Shown here: positions 9,085 to 18,060 of the stretch, piece after piece
How the letters are laid out: the number at the start of each line of letters is the position of its first letter
How positions within the stretch are numbered: the first letter of the stretch is position 1
Made by a program: the position numbers and the translations under genes
Notes under the pieces: generated by a model
Seen by the model: only the letters and a program-made list of their open reading frames with translations
The model's database searches: none
Told to the model about the DNA's origin: nothing
DNA from: Dactylosporangium aurantiacum
Lineage (GTDB): Bacteria > Actinomycetota > Actinomycetes > Mycobacteriales > Micromonosporaceae
Assembly: GCF_000716715.1 (NCBI RefSeq)
Contig: NZ_JNYJ01000065.1
Coordinates: forward strand, 32,743-96,742
Length of the DNA stretch: 64,000 nucleotides
Reading direction: 5' to 3'

Positions 9085-10032
9085 GTGCTCAGCCGTATCG
9101 CGGAGTCCCTGTTCTGGATCGGCCGCTACATCGAGCGCGCCGACGACACCGCCCGCATCCTCGACGCGTTCCTCGGCCGGCTCCTGGAGGACCCATGGGC
9201 CGACGAGGACGCCGCGTGCCGGACGCTGATGTCGGTGCTCGGCGCGCCGGCCCCGCAGGACCGCCGGATCACCACCGGTGACGTGCTGGAGCTGCTGGCG
9301 TTCGACGCCGAGGACCCGAGCGCGATCTCCGGCGCGATCGTGGCGGCCCGCGACAACGCGCGGGGCGTCCGCGAGACGATCTCCAGCGAGATGTGGGAGT
9401 GTCTCAACGTCACCTGGCACACCCTCGCGTCGCGGCGCGTCGCCGCGGAGCGGCTCGGTCCGACCGTCTTCCTCAGCTACGTCCGGGAGCGCGCCGCGCT
9501 GCTGGCCGGGCTCGCGGAGTCGACGATGAGCCGGGACGACGGGTGGCGCTTCCTGGTCCTGGGCCGCAGCCTGGAGCGCGTCGACATGACCGCCCGGCTG
9601 CTGTCGATCCAGACCAACACCACCGACGAGATCACCGGCTGGCGGACGGTGCTGCGCTCGTGCGGCGCCGACGAGGCGTTCCTGCGCACGCACGGCGGCA
9701 CGTTCGACCCGCAGCGGGTGACCGAGTTCCTGCTGCTGGACCGGCTGTTCCCGCGCTCGGCGCTGCACGCGCTGGGCACCGCCGAGCAGTGCCTGCGCGA
9801 CCTGGCGCCGACGACGGAGCGGGCGGGTGTGACCGACGCCGCGCGCCGGCCGATCGGGCAGATCAGGACGCGTCTGGAGTACGCCGACACCACCACCCTG
9901 CTCGCCGAGCTGCCGCAGCACCTGCGGGCGCTGCAGCAGACGTGCGCCACGGCCAGCGCGGCGATCACGGCCCGCTACTTCCCGCAGTCCACGCCCGTCA
10001 CCTGGGGCACCGTCGCATGGGGTGGATCATGA
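9085..10032 (+). CDS. Alpha-E domain protein (DUF403)
   Basis: 315 residues from GTG 9085, with AGGAGG at 9075-9080 five nt upstream. It starts LSRIAESLFWIGRYIERADDTARILD, the characteristic opening of all-alpha 'alpha-E' proteins. The motifs WRFLVLGRSLERVDMTARLL and LRSCGADEAFLR follow at the expected places. The protein has no known catalytic residues. It always partners the permuted ATP-grasp protein and a transglutaminase-like protein, and here sits between them, with a 4-bp overlap (ATGA, 10029-10032) with the next gene. Role inferred only from that constant association. Confidence 0.9.
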   Translation: MLSRIAESLFWIGRYIERADDTARILDAFLGRLLEDPWADEDAACRTLMSVLGAPAPQDRRITTGDVLELLAFDAEDPSAISGAIVAARDNARGVRETISSEMWECLNVTWHTLASRRVAAERLGPTVFLSYVRERAALLAGLAESTMSRDDGWRFLVLGRSLERVDMTARLLSIQTNTTDEITGWRTVLRSCGADEAFLRTHGGTFDPQRVTEFLLLDRLFPRSALHALGTAEQCLRDLAPTTERAGVTDAARRPIGQIRTRLEYADTTTLLAELPQHLRALQQTCATASAAITARYFPQSTPVTWGTVAWGGS

Positions 10033-10871
10033 GCTGGCGTCTCAAGATCAGGCACGTCACGGGGTACAAGTACGCGGGCAACGTCTCGGCGTCCTACAAC
10101 GAGGCCCGGCTGACCCCGATGACGCTGCCGTGGCAGACGACGCTGTTCAGCCAGGTCGAGGTGACGCCCGGCGCGACCACGTACCGGTACTACGACTACT
10201 GGGCGACCCAGGTCACCGCGTTCGACCTGCACCGGCCGCACCAGCAGCTGCGGGTCGTGTCCAGCAGCCTGGTCGAGGTGACGCCGCCGCCGCTGCCCGT
10301 GGTCAACCTGAGCTGGTCGGAGCTGGCCGCCGACGTGGTCCTCGACGCGCACGCGGAGCTGCTCACCGAGAGCCCGCTCACGGCCGTCGACACGGCCCTC
10401 GTCGAGGAGGCGTGGGACGCCGTCGCCGGCAGGTCGCCGCAGCGGTCCGCGGAGGCGTTGTCGCACTGGGTACGGGACAACGTCGCCTACGTGCCGGGGT
10501 CCACGGGCGTGCAGACCAGCGCGCGGGAGGCGTGGAAGCTGCGCAAGGGTGTCTGCCAGGACATCGCGCACCTGACCGTCGGCCTGCTGCGGGCCAGGGG
10601 CATCCCGGCCCGGTACGTGTCCGGCTACCTGCACCCGAAGGTCGAGGCCGAGGTCGGCGAGACAGTCGCCGGGCAGAGCCACGCCTGGATCGAGTGGTGG
10701 GCCGGTGAATGGACCGGGTTCGATCCCACCAACGGCGTCCCGGTCGGCCCGCGGCACGTGGTGGTGGCCCGCGGCCGCGACTACGACGACGTGCCGCCGC
10801 TGCGCGGGGTGTATCACGGCGCGCCGAGCAAGCACCTCGGGGTCACCGTGGAGATCACGCGCCTGGCGTGA
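10029..10871 (+). CDS. Transglutaminase-like cysteine protease family protein
   Basis: 280 residues from ATG 10029. The N-terminal bacterial transglutaminase-like domain (LKIRHVTGYKY) is followed by the catalytic transglutaminase core with the Cys-His-Asp triad: KGVCQDIAHL (Cys about residue 178), SHAWIEWW (His) and FDPTNG (Asp). No signal peptide is present. The ATGA overlap with the alpha-E gene indicates translational coupling; it is the third gene of the ATP-grasp / alpha-E operon. A proteolytic or cross-linking role on the product of the ATP-grasp protein is inference. Confidence 0.9.
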   Translation: MSWRLKIRHVTGYKYAGNVSASYNEARLTPMTLPWQTTLFSQVEVTPGATTYRYYDYWATQVTAFDLHRPHQQLRVVSSSLVEVTPPPLPVVNLSWSELAADVVLDAHAELLTESPLTAVDTALVEEAWDAVAGRSPQRSAEALSHWVRDNVAYVPGSTGVQTSAREAWKLRKGVCQDIAHLTVGLLRARGIPARYVSGYLHPKVEAEVGETVAGQSHAWIEWWAGEWTGFDPTNGVPVGPRHVVVARGRDYDDVPPLRGVYHGAPSKHLGVTVEITRLA

Positions 10872-10906
10872 GTAAAGTGATGGCCGGTCATGGCATGGGT
10901 CGGCGT

Positions 10907-10979
10907 GGGGCCGTAGCCCAATGGCAGAGGCACACGGTTTAGGTCCGTGCCAGTGTGAGTTCGACTCTCACCGGCCCCA
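10907..10979 (+). tRNA. Class I tRNA with UAG (Leu) anticodon, atypical
   Basis: A clean 73-nt cloverleaf. Acceptor GGGGCCG/CGGCCCC is seven perfect pairs, anticodon stem CACGG/CCGTG encloses the loop TTTAGGT (anticodon TAG at 10940-10942), the variable loop is 5 nt (CCAGT), and T arm GTGAG-TTCGACT-CTCAC. Bacterial tRNA-Leu normally has a long class II variable arm; this one does not, so its charging identity is uncertain. Its D arm (10914-10931) is identical over 18 nt to that of the permuted element at 11871, which ties it to that locus. CCA is not encoded. Confidence 0.85.
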
Positions 10980-11031
10980 CTGTTTTCTCGGATGATTTCC
11001 GGCGCATCCGGCTCGTACACTCGGGCACATC

Positions 11032-11763
11032 ATGACGAAGCTGAATCAGATCATCGCGGTGGAGAAGGGCGTCAAGTCGCGCTCCTTCCAGGAGCTCACC
11101 GACGCGCACCACGTGCTGCAGAAGCCCGCCCTGCTGGCCGGCATCGCGCGCACCTACCGTCCGAAGGACGAGGAAGGCGAGCAGCTGCCGCCCGAGTCGA
11201 CCCGCGTACAGGTGAAGGCCGACGAGGTCCTGCGGCAGACCGCCACCATCCTGACCCGGCTCTTCGACGTCACGGCGACGAAGGACTGGACCAACTGCGT
11301 CGCGCGCGCCGACGTCCTCGTCGACGGCACGCCGCTGCTGCGTGACGTGCCGGTGTCCTATCTGCTGTTCCTGGAGAAGCAGCTGGTCGACCTGCTGACG
11401 TTCGTGCGGAAGCTGCCGGTGCTGGACGCGGCCGAGTCGTGGGTGTACGACGCCTCCGCCGACTGCTACGCGACCGAGCCGACGCAGACCACCCGCACCA
11501 AGCGGATCCCGCGCAACCACGTGAAGGCCGAGGCGACCGAGAAGCACCCGGCGCAGGTCGAGGTGTATTACGAGGACGTCGTCATCGGCTACTGGAAGAC
11601 GGTGAAGTTCTCCGGCGCGCTGCCCGCGCAGCGGATCAACGAGCTGGTGGAGCGGGTCGAGAAGCTGCAGGCCGCGGTGAAGTTCGCCCGCGAGGAGGCC
11701 AACTCGGCGGAGGTCGTGCAGCAGGAGGCCGGCGAGAAAGTGTTTCGCTTCCTCTTCGGCTGA
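11032..11763 (+). CDS. Unknown 243-aa protein embedded in the tRNA locus
   Basis: I do not recognise a characterised family; it resembles an uncharacterised DUF seen in actinobacteria and actinophages, but that is recollection, not a search result. No membrane segment or signal peptide. The N-terminal half is mixed alpha/beta (AVEKGVKSRSFQELTDAHH, then ARTYRPKDEEGEQLP). The middle holds DWTNCVARADVLVDG and a Thr/Arg-rich basic patch QTTRTKRIPRNHVKAEATEK. The last 50 residues are a long charged helix (ERVEKLQAAVKFAREEANS). Basic loops would fit RNA binding, which is inference. A TACACT box (11016-11021) lies 10 nt before the ATG. The tRNA at 10907 is 52 nt upstream; the permuted tRNA-like elements begin about 30 nt downstream with no terminator between, so they are probably cotranscribed. 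Confidence 0.85.
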   Translation: MTKLNQIIAVEKGVKSRSFQELTDAHHVLQKPALLAGIARTYRPKDEEGEQLPPESTRVQVKADEVLRQTATILTRLFDVTATKDWTNCVARADVLVDGTPLLRDVPVSYLLFLEKQLVDLLTFVRKLPVLDAAESWVYDASADCYATEPTQTTRTKRIPRNHVKAEATEKHPAQVEVYYEDVVIGYWKTVKFSGALPAQRINELVERVEKLQAAVKFAREEANSAEVVQQEAGEKVFRFLFG

Positions 11764-11792
11764 CGGCTAGGATCGGCGGTGCGCAAGGAGCG

Positions 11793-11940
11793 CAGACTGA
11801 ACCTGAGGCTCAGTTTGACAGGTGCGCGCGGTGTCAATGTGGAGGTTCGATTCCTTCCGCCGTCACTCGTGACGGCGTAGCCCAATGGCAGAGGCGGCCG
11901 CGGGAGCCGAAACACAAACTCAACTTCTCGCTCCAGTCTG
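11793..11940 (+). ncRNA. Candidate circularly permuted tRNA, element 1
   Basis: A tRNA 3' half comes first: GCGGT (11828-11832), variable region, T arm GGAGG-TTCGATT-CCTTC (11841-11857), acceptor CGCCGTC and A73 (11858-11865). After a 5-nt linker comes a 5' half: acceptor GACGGCG (11871-11877), TA, D arm (11880-11895), then GCCGC (11897-11901). The acceptor strands pair 7/7 and the anticodon-stem strands GCCGC/GCGGT pair 5/5 with one wobble. The outer flanks are complementary: CAGACTG (11793) with CAGTCTG (11934), GAGG (11805) with TCTC (11926), AGTTTG (11812) with CAAACT (11915). The 8-nt variable region and lack of U33 make it less canonical than element 2. A normal-order class II reading (GGCGGTG at 11775) is weaker. 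Confidence 0.6.
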
Positions 11941-11971
11941 AGCATTCGCCGTTCAACACCGGATCGACCGC

Positions 11972-12075
11972 TCACAGACCTTGTCGTCGAGGTTACGGGT
12001 TCAACTCCCGTTCGGGCCTCCAACGCGGCCCGATAGCTCAATCGCAGAGCGCGACGCCTTCAACCTGATCTGTGA
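11972..12075 (+). ncRNA. Candidate circularly permuted tRNA, element 2
   Basis: The 3' half is CGTCG (11985-11989), AGGTT variable loop, T arm ACGGG-TTCAACT-CCCGT (11995-12011), acceptor TCGGGCC, T73 and encoded CCA (12012-12022). Four nt later the 5' half begins: GGCCCGA (12027-12033), TA, D arm GCTC-AATCGCA-GAGC, G26, CGACG (12052-12056). Acceptor strands pair 7/7 and anticodon-stem strands 5/5, all Watson-Crick, and the variable loop is 5 nt, so re-ordering gives an ordinary class I tRNA. Outside the anticodon stem lies an internal loop (12 nt and 6 nt) with a possible CAA/TTG mini-helix, then a 7-bp helix TCACAGA (11972) with TCTGTGA (12069). The anticodon depends on the joining site; the loop pieces would give Lys or Glu anticodons. 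No downstream 3' half exists for normal order. Confidence 0.7.
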
Positions 12076-12116
12076 CCTTAAACGTGCCGGTGTGTGCAAA
12101 TGGGCGGCACACCGAG

Positions 12117-12141
12117 GCCCGGGGATGGGCATTCCCCGGGC
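12117..12141 (+). terminator. Terminator-like hairpin closing the tRNA locus
   Basis: GCCCGGGGA (12117-12125) pairs perfectly with TCCCCGGGC (12133-12141) around a 7-nt loop; only a short TT follows. Just upstream GGTGTG (12089) and CACACC (12108) form a second hairpin. Confidence 0.65.
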
Positions 12142-12159
12142 TTCACCAATTGCGCCGCA

Positions 12160-12651
12160 TCAGCGGACCGCGCTGCGCATCCGGTTCAGGGCGGCCTCGG
12201 CCTCGTCGGGGTCGTCGACGCTGACCGTGAACCGGCGACCGGCGAAGTCGAACAGCAGGGCCGGCCCGGACCGTACGATGACCGCCCGCCCGCGACCGGG
12301 GACCCAGGTCCATCCCCAGCGCTGGGCGAGACTGGACTGGACGTCGACGGCGCGCATGCCGCTGACCATCCGCAGCGGCACCGTGATCGGCGGCATCGGC
12401 AGCAGCCCGTGGCGGATCCGCACGTTGTACATGCTGATCTGCACCCCGACGTGTGCCATCGCGGCGGCCCAGACCAGGGCGGCGAGCCCGGCCGCGCCCA
12501 GCAGCACCGCGGCGGCCAGGGCGTTGGGCCGCTCGAGCGGGTGCTCGGGGAAGACGGTCACCGCGGCGGCGGCGCAGGCCACGCCGACGACGAGGCCGAC
12601 ACCGGCGCGGCGGTGCCCGATCGCCTGTCCCGACCAGAGCAGAAATGACAC
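12160..12651 (-). CDS. Small two-helix membrane protein with PH-like domain
   Basis: 163 residues. Two hydrophobic segments (about 15-33 and 45-65) are followed by a beta-rich cytoplasmic part: VQISMYNVRIRHGLLPMPPITVPL, then WGWTWVPGRGRAVIVRSGPALLF and FTVSVDDPDEAEAALNRM. The layout matches small actinobacterial membrane proteins of the DUF3093 / bacterial PH type. No catalytic residues. It is followed upstream by the HAD-like gene in the same direction with a 13-nt gap, so they may be cotranscribed. Function unknown. Confidence 0.75.
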   Translation of the reverse strand: MSFLLWSGQAIGHRRAGVGLVVGVACAAAAVTVFPEHPLERPNALAAAVLLGAAGLAALVWAAAMAHVGVQISMYNVRIRHGLLPMPPITVPLRMVSGMRAVDVQSSLAQRWGWTWVPGRGRAVIVRSGPALLFDFAGRRFTVSVDDPDEAEAALNRMRSAVR

Positions 12652-12664
12652 GCGCGTTGTTCTA

Positions 12665-13378
12665 TCAGAGCGACGCGCCGCGCTGCTGTGACGGCGCGCA
12701 CGCGCGGACCGCTCCGGCGAGGTGTGTCAGGGATTGGACGACGGCGTTGCTGCCCTCGCCGCCGTGCAGCATCTTGCGCGGTTCGCGGATGCGTTCGACG
12801 CCGATGGCGTGGGCGCCGGCGCGCTGGGTCGCGGACATGGCGGAGAACGTCGCGCAGACCACCGCGGTCTCGCCCGGCAGCGCGCCGATCGACTCCAGTA
12901 CCGGCGCCATCGTGCGCACCGCGGGGTGACGCATCGCGAAGCCACGGCCGAGCGCCGGGCCCACGAGCGGGCGCAGGCCGTGCTGGTGCAGGTAGCGCCC
13001 GACGGCCGACTCGCTGTGCGGCGCGTACACCGTGACGGTCCGGCCGGTGGCCCGGCACGCCTCGAGCAGGGCGCGGGTGCCCGGTGTCACCGGCGCCCGG
13101 GCGGCGGCGTCGACCTCCGCGTCGTGGATCAGCTGCTCGGCCCGGCGGCCCAGGTCCTCGCCGGCCGTGTACGCCTCGGCCAGCATGTCGAACGGGTTGT
13201 CGCCCGCCCCGATCAGGATGGACAGCCGGTGGCCGGTGTCCAGCAGCATGTCGCGGACCCGGCCGGCGACCGCCTCGGGCTCTGGCAGGAGGTTGCCGAG
13301 CACGCTGAACGTCAGCACCACGTGCGCGGTCCGGTCGAGGATCCCGGCGAGGTGGGGCCTGACCCGCAGGGGTGTCAC
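12665..13378 (-). CDS. Degenerate HAD-like protein lacking catalytic Asp residues
   Basis: 237 residues from GTG 13378; another GTG seven codons upstream (13399) is possible and neither has a good Shine-Dalgarno. The order of elements matches the HAD fold: a first strand HVVLTFSVLGNLL where the nucleophile DxDGT should be, a helical cap (about 35-100), TGRTVTVYAPHSE in place of motif II, and the motif III/IV region ALPGETAVVCATFSAMSATQRAGAHAIGV. The DxD of motif I and the acidic pair of motif IV are not present, so it is probably not an active phosphatase. It could have a binding or regulatory role. It lies between a membrane protein and a MOSC gene, all on the minus strand. Confidence 0.65.
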   Translation of the reverse strand: MTPLRVRPHLAGILDRTAHVVLTFSVLGNLLPEPEAVAGRVRDMLLDTGHRLSILIGAGDNPFDMLAEAYTAGEDLGRRAEQLIHDAEVDAAARAPVTPGTRALLEACRATGRTVTVYAPHSESAVGRYLHQHGLRPLVGPALGRGFAMRHPAVRTMAPVLESIGALPGETAVVCATFSAMSATQRAGAHAIGVERIREPRKMLHGGEGSNAVVQSLTHLAGAVRACAPSQQRGASL

Positions 13379-13416
13379 CCCTTGATCATGGCGGGTCACC
13401 AGCCCCGGCGGGTGCG

Positions 13417-14232
13417 TTATGCCACGATCACCTCGTCGCCCACGGCGATCTTGCCCCGTCCGTCCTGCCCCTCCAGGTCGGGGATCAGGTTGACGCCGAA
13501 CAGCAGCCCCTGCGGGAACCGGCGGCGCTGGCCCAGGACGCGCAGCGGCTGCCGGCCCTTCTCGCCGGTCTCCGGGTCGACGGTGGTGAGCACGCAACGG
13601 CTGCACGCCTTCGGCACCCGGAAGGACACGTCGCCGATGACGACGCGGCCGCCGATCCAACCGTCCTCCGCCCAGGCGGGAGCGCCGCTGACGACCACGT
13701 TGGGCCGGAACCGGGTCATCGGGACCGGCTCCTCCCCCGCCTCGACCAGCCAGTCGTTGACCGCGTCCAGCGAGGCGGCGTTGGCCAGCAGCAGCGGGAA
13801 CCCGTCGGCGAAGCTGACCCGGTCGCCGGGCTCGCCGTAGGCCGGGTCGACCGGGCGGCGGGTCGGGTCGTCGAGGTGGACCAGCGTCGCGGGGCGGCCG
13901 ATCACGCCGGAGATCCACCGGTCGGCGTCCCGTCCGGCCGGTGTCGCGGCGATCGACAGGAAGAAGTGCCGCACGTCGGTCGTGGGGCCGGACGGGAACG
14001 GCACCCACAGGTCCTCCGCGCCGGCCGCCCGCAGCAGCAGGCCGCCGTCGCGCGGCTGCGGGCGGATGCGCCCGAGCTCCGGCGTCTCCCGCTGGGTGAT
14101 CAGTTTGGCGTCGTCGTCGACGATCAGCCAGCGGCGGTCGCCGGCCAGCCCCCAGGGCTCCACCTCGGCCGCGTCGGCCTCCACCCGGTGGCAGCTCTTG
14201 ACGGGATACGTAGCCAGATAGGTCAACCGCAC
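13417..14232 (-). CDS. MOSC domain protein, MOCOS/YcbX type
   Basis: 271 residues from GTG 14232. An N-terminal MOSC beta-barrel (LTYLATYPVKSCHRVEADAAEVEPWGLAGDRRW) is followed by the MOSC domain with RFRPNVVVSG and the conserved Cys in VPKACSRCVLTTVDPETGEKG. Such proteins bind molybdenum cofactor or transfer sulfur and reduce N-hydroxylated substrates in better studied members. There is no ferredoxin domain at the C-terminus, unlike E. coli YcbX. No strong Shine-Dalgarno is seen. It is divergent from the hut regulator, sharing the 95-bp region that contains the regulator's promoter. Confidence 0.85.
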   Translation of the reverse strand: MRLTYLATYPVKSCHRVEADAAEVEPWGLAGDRRWLIVDDDAKLITQRETPELGRIRPQPRDGGLLLRAAGAEDLWVPFPSGPTTDVRHFFLSIAATPAGRDADRWISGVIGRPATLVHLDDPTRRPVDPAYGEPGDRVSFADGFPLLLANAASLDAVNDWLVEAGEEPVPMTRFRPNVVVSGAPAWAEDGWIGGRVVIGDVSFRVPKACSRCVLTTVDPETGEKGRQPLRVLGQRRRFPQGLLFGVNLIPDLEGQDGRGKIAVGDEVIVA

Positions 14233-14281
14233 GCCGCGAGGGTCGCACGGGTACCCCCTGGTTAGGCAACACTCCTGAATG

Positions 14282-14322
14282 ACTTCATGCGCTTGACTGA
14301 AGTTTGAATGGAGGCATACATT
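14282..14322 (+). promoter_or_regulatory. Promoter and candidate operator of the hut regulator
   Basis: TTGACT (14293-14298) and TACATT (14317-14322) are spaced by 18 nt and end 6 nt before ATG 14329, so the mRNA is probably leaderless. The inverted repeat ACTTCA (14282-14287) / TGAAGT (14298-14303) overlaps the -35 box and is a candidate site for autoregulation. Confidence 0.6.
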
Positions 14323-14328
14323 TTTGGC

Positions 14329-15189
14329 ATGACCTCGGAGATGGAGCGGCGACTGCTGGAGCTGTTCGACGGGCAGCGGCTCACGCCCGCCCAGCGGCGC
14401 ATCGCCCGCTGCCTGGTCGACAACGCCGGCCAGGCCGGCTACCTGTCCAGCGGCGACCTGGCGACGCTCGCCGGGGTGAGCCAGCCGTCGGTCACCCGCT
14501 TCGCGACCGCGCTCGGCTTCGACGGCTATCACGCGCTGCGTGACACGATCCGGGTCACGTTCGACGGCTATGCCCACCGCCCGCTCCGCGACGACGAGCC
14601 GGCCGGGTCCGAGACCAACCAGTTCCAGCAGGCGCTGAGCGCCGAGATCGGCAACCTGCAGCGCCTCGCCGACGCGCTCGCCGACCCAAAGCCGCTCGCC
14701 GAGGCGGGCGCGCTGCTGATCGGCAGCCGGCCCCTGCCCGTGTTCGGCATGCGGGCGGCCCGCGCGCTCGCCGACGCGTTCACCTACTTCGCCGCGAAGA
14801 TCCACCCCGACGTGCGGCTGCTGCACGAGCACGGCAGCCTGCTCGCGGATCGGCTGGATCAGGCGCGCGGGGCGGGCGCAGTTGCCATGCTGGCGTTTGT
14901 GCTGCCGCGGTATCCGCGTGAGGCGGTCGACGCGCTGCGGGAGGCCCGCGCCGCCGGTCTCACCGTCGTGACCGTCACCGACTCGCCGGTCAGCCCGGCC
15001 GCCGCCGAGTCCGACATCGTGCTGCCCGCGCCGGTGGGCTCGCGGCTGGTCTTCGACTCCCACAGCGCCCCGACGGCGATGGTGACCATGCTGCTGCAGG
15101 CCATGTGCGACGCCGACCCGACCGAGACCCAGGCCCGCCTCGAGTCCTTCGAGCGGTCCGCCACCACCCGCCAGGTCTTCCTGCCCTAA
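14329..15189 (+). CDS. MurR/RpiR family transcriptional regulator of the hut operon
   Basis: 286 residues. An N-terminal RpiR helix-turn-helix (about 15-80: [23 protein letters not shown]) is followed by a SIS sugar-isomerase-fold domain (about 110-260) with the nucleotide/sugar-site stretch [12 protein letters not shown]. Start at ATG 14329 follows from the promoter spacing; an in-frame ATG at 14308 lies inside the promoter. The gene ends 13 nt before hutU and reads into it. By position it should control histidine degradation; RpiR-type control of hut is known in other bacteria, but the effector here (urocanate, or a phosphorylated metabolite) is not visible. Confidence 0.85.
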   Translation: MTSEMERRLLELFDGQRLTPAQRRIARCLVDNAGQAGYLSSGDLATLAGVSQPSVTRFATALGFDGYHALRDTIRVTFDGYAHRPLRDDEPAGSETNQFQQALSAEIGNLQRLADALADPKPLAEAGALLIGSRPLPVFGMRAARALADAFTYFAAKIHPDVRLLHEHGSLLADRLDQARGAGAVAMLAFVLPRYPREAVDALREARAAGLTVVTVTDSPVSPAAAESDIVLPAPVGSRLVFDSHSAPTAMVTMLLQAMCDADPTETQARLESFERSATTRQVFLP

Positions 15190-15202
15190 CCCGAGGAGTT
15201 CC

Positions 15203-16848
<1,646 letters not shown>

Positions 16849-16852
<4 letters not shown>

Positions 16853-18060
16853 CGATGACCGCTGAGCGGTTCGCCGCGCTGTGGGGTTCGCTGAGCCCGA
16901 TCGGCAGGGCCGGCGGCGACGGGGGCTACCTGCGGCACTCGTGGACCGACACCGACATGGTCTGCCGCGAGTGGTTCGTCGAGGAGGCCCTCGACCGCGA
17001 CCTGGAGGTCGAGGTCGACCGCAACGGCAACTTGTGGGCGTGGTGGGGCTCCCCCGACGGTGAGGGGGCGGTCGTCACCGGCAGCCACCTCGACTCGGTG
17101 CCGCACGGCGGCGGCTACGACGGGCCGCTCGGCGTCGTGTCCGGGCTGCTCGCCGTCGACCGGCTCCGCGAGCGCGGCGTGACACCGTCCCGGCCGGTCG
17201 CGGTCGTGGTGTTCACCGAGGAGGAGGGCGCCCGCTTCGGCGTGCCGTGCCTCGGCTCGCGGCTGCTCACCGGCGCGTTCGACCCGGCGCGGGCGCTGCG
17301 GCTGCGCGACCGCGACGGGATCTACCTGGCCGAGGCGATGGGCAAGGCCGGTCTCGACGTCGACGCGCTCGGCCCCGACCCGCAGCGGCTGGCCCGCATC
17401 GGCGCCTTCGTCGAGCTGCACGTGGAGCAGGGCCGCGCCCTCGACGTGCTCGACGCGCCGGTCGGGGTGGCGAGCGGGATCTGGCCGCACGGGCGCTACC
17501 GGCTGGACTTCTCCGGCGAGGGCAACCACGCCGGCACGACCAGGATGCACGACCGCCACGACCCGATGCTGACCCTCGCGCACACCGTCCTCGCCGCCGA
17601 CGAGGCCGCGCGGACGCACGGCGCGCACGCCACCGTCGGCCGGGTCGACGTCGCGCCCAACGCCACCAACGCGATCGCCGCCCGCGCCTCGGCGTGGCTG
17701 GACGCGAGGGCGGCCGACAGCGACACCCTCGACCGGCTCGTCACCGCGATCCAGCAGCGCGCGGAGGAGCGGGCCCGCTACGACGGCACCCGGGTGACCC
17801 TCGAGGCGGAGTCGGTGACCGCGGAGGTGGCGTTCGCCGGCGACGTGAGCCGGCTGGCCGCGCTGGAGCTCGGCGCCCCCGTGCTGCCGACCGGCGCCGG
17901 CCACGACGCCGGCGTGCTGTCCAAGCACGTCGACACGGGCATGCTGTTCGTGCGCAACCCGACCGGTATCTCGCACGCGCCGCAGGAGTCGGCCTCCGAC
18001 GCCGACTGCGCCGTGGGCGTCGAGAAGCTCACCGACCTGCTGGCCAGGCTGTGCCGATGA
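16849..18060 (+). CDS. M20-family amidohydrolase (allantoate amidohydrolase-like) in the hut operon
   Basis: 403 residues from ATG 16849, which overlaps the hutU stop (ATGA) and is preceded by GGGAGGAG. Zinc ligands of the M20 carbamoylase/allantoate amidohydrolase family are visible: [37 protein letters not shown] and [17 protein letters not shown] is the family's substrate-loop motif. Its location between hutU and hutF, with no hutG in the operon, suggests that it hydrolyses N-formylglutamate (the product of HutF) to glutamate and formate, replacing HutG; that is inference from context. Allantoate or N-carbamoyl amino acids are the known substrates of relatives. Confidence 0.85.

Noticed and set aside
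11775..11865. A normal-order class II tRNA (91 nt, acceptor GGCGGTG/CGCCGTC, possible TGA anticodon)
   Set aside because: Needs two wobble pairs in the acceptor, a D arm without the usual features, no U33 and a 9-nt or mismatched anticodon loop. The downstream GACGGCG pairs better and continues into a true D arm.
11871..12022. One interrupted tRNA joining the first 5' half with the second 3' half
   Set aside because: The acceptor strands GACGGCG and TCGGGCC do not pair beyond scattered positions.
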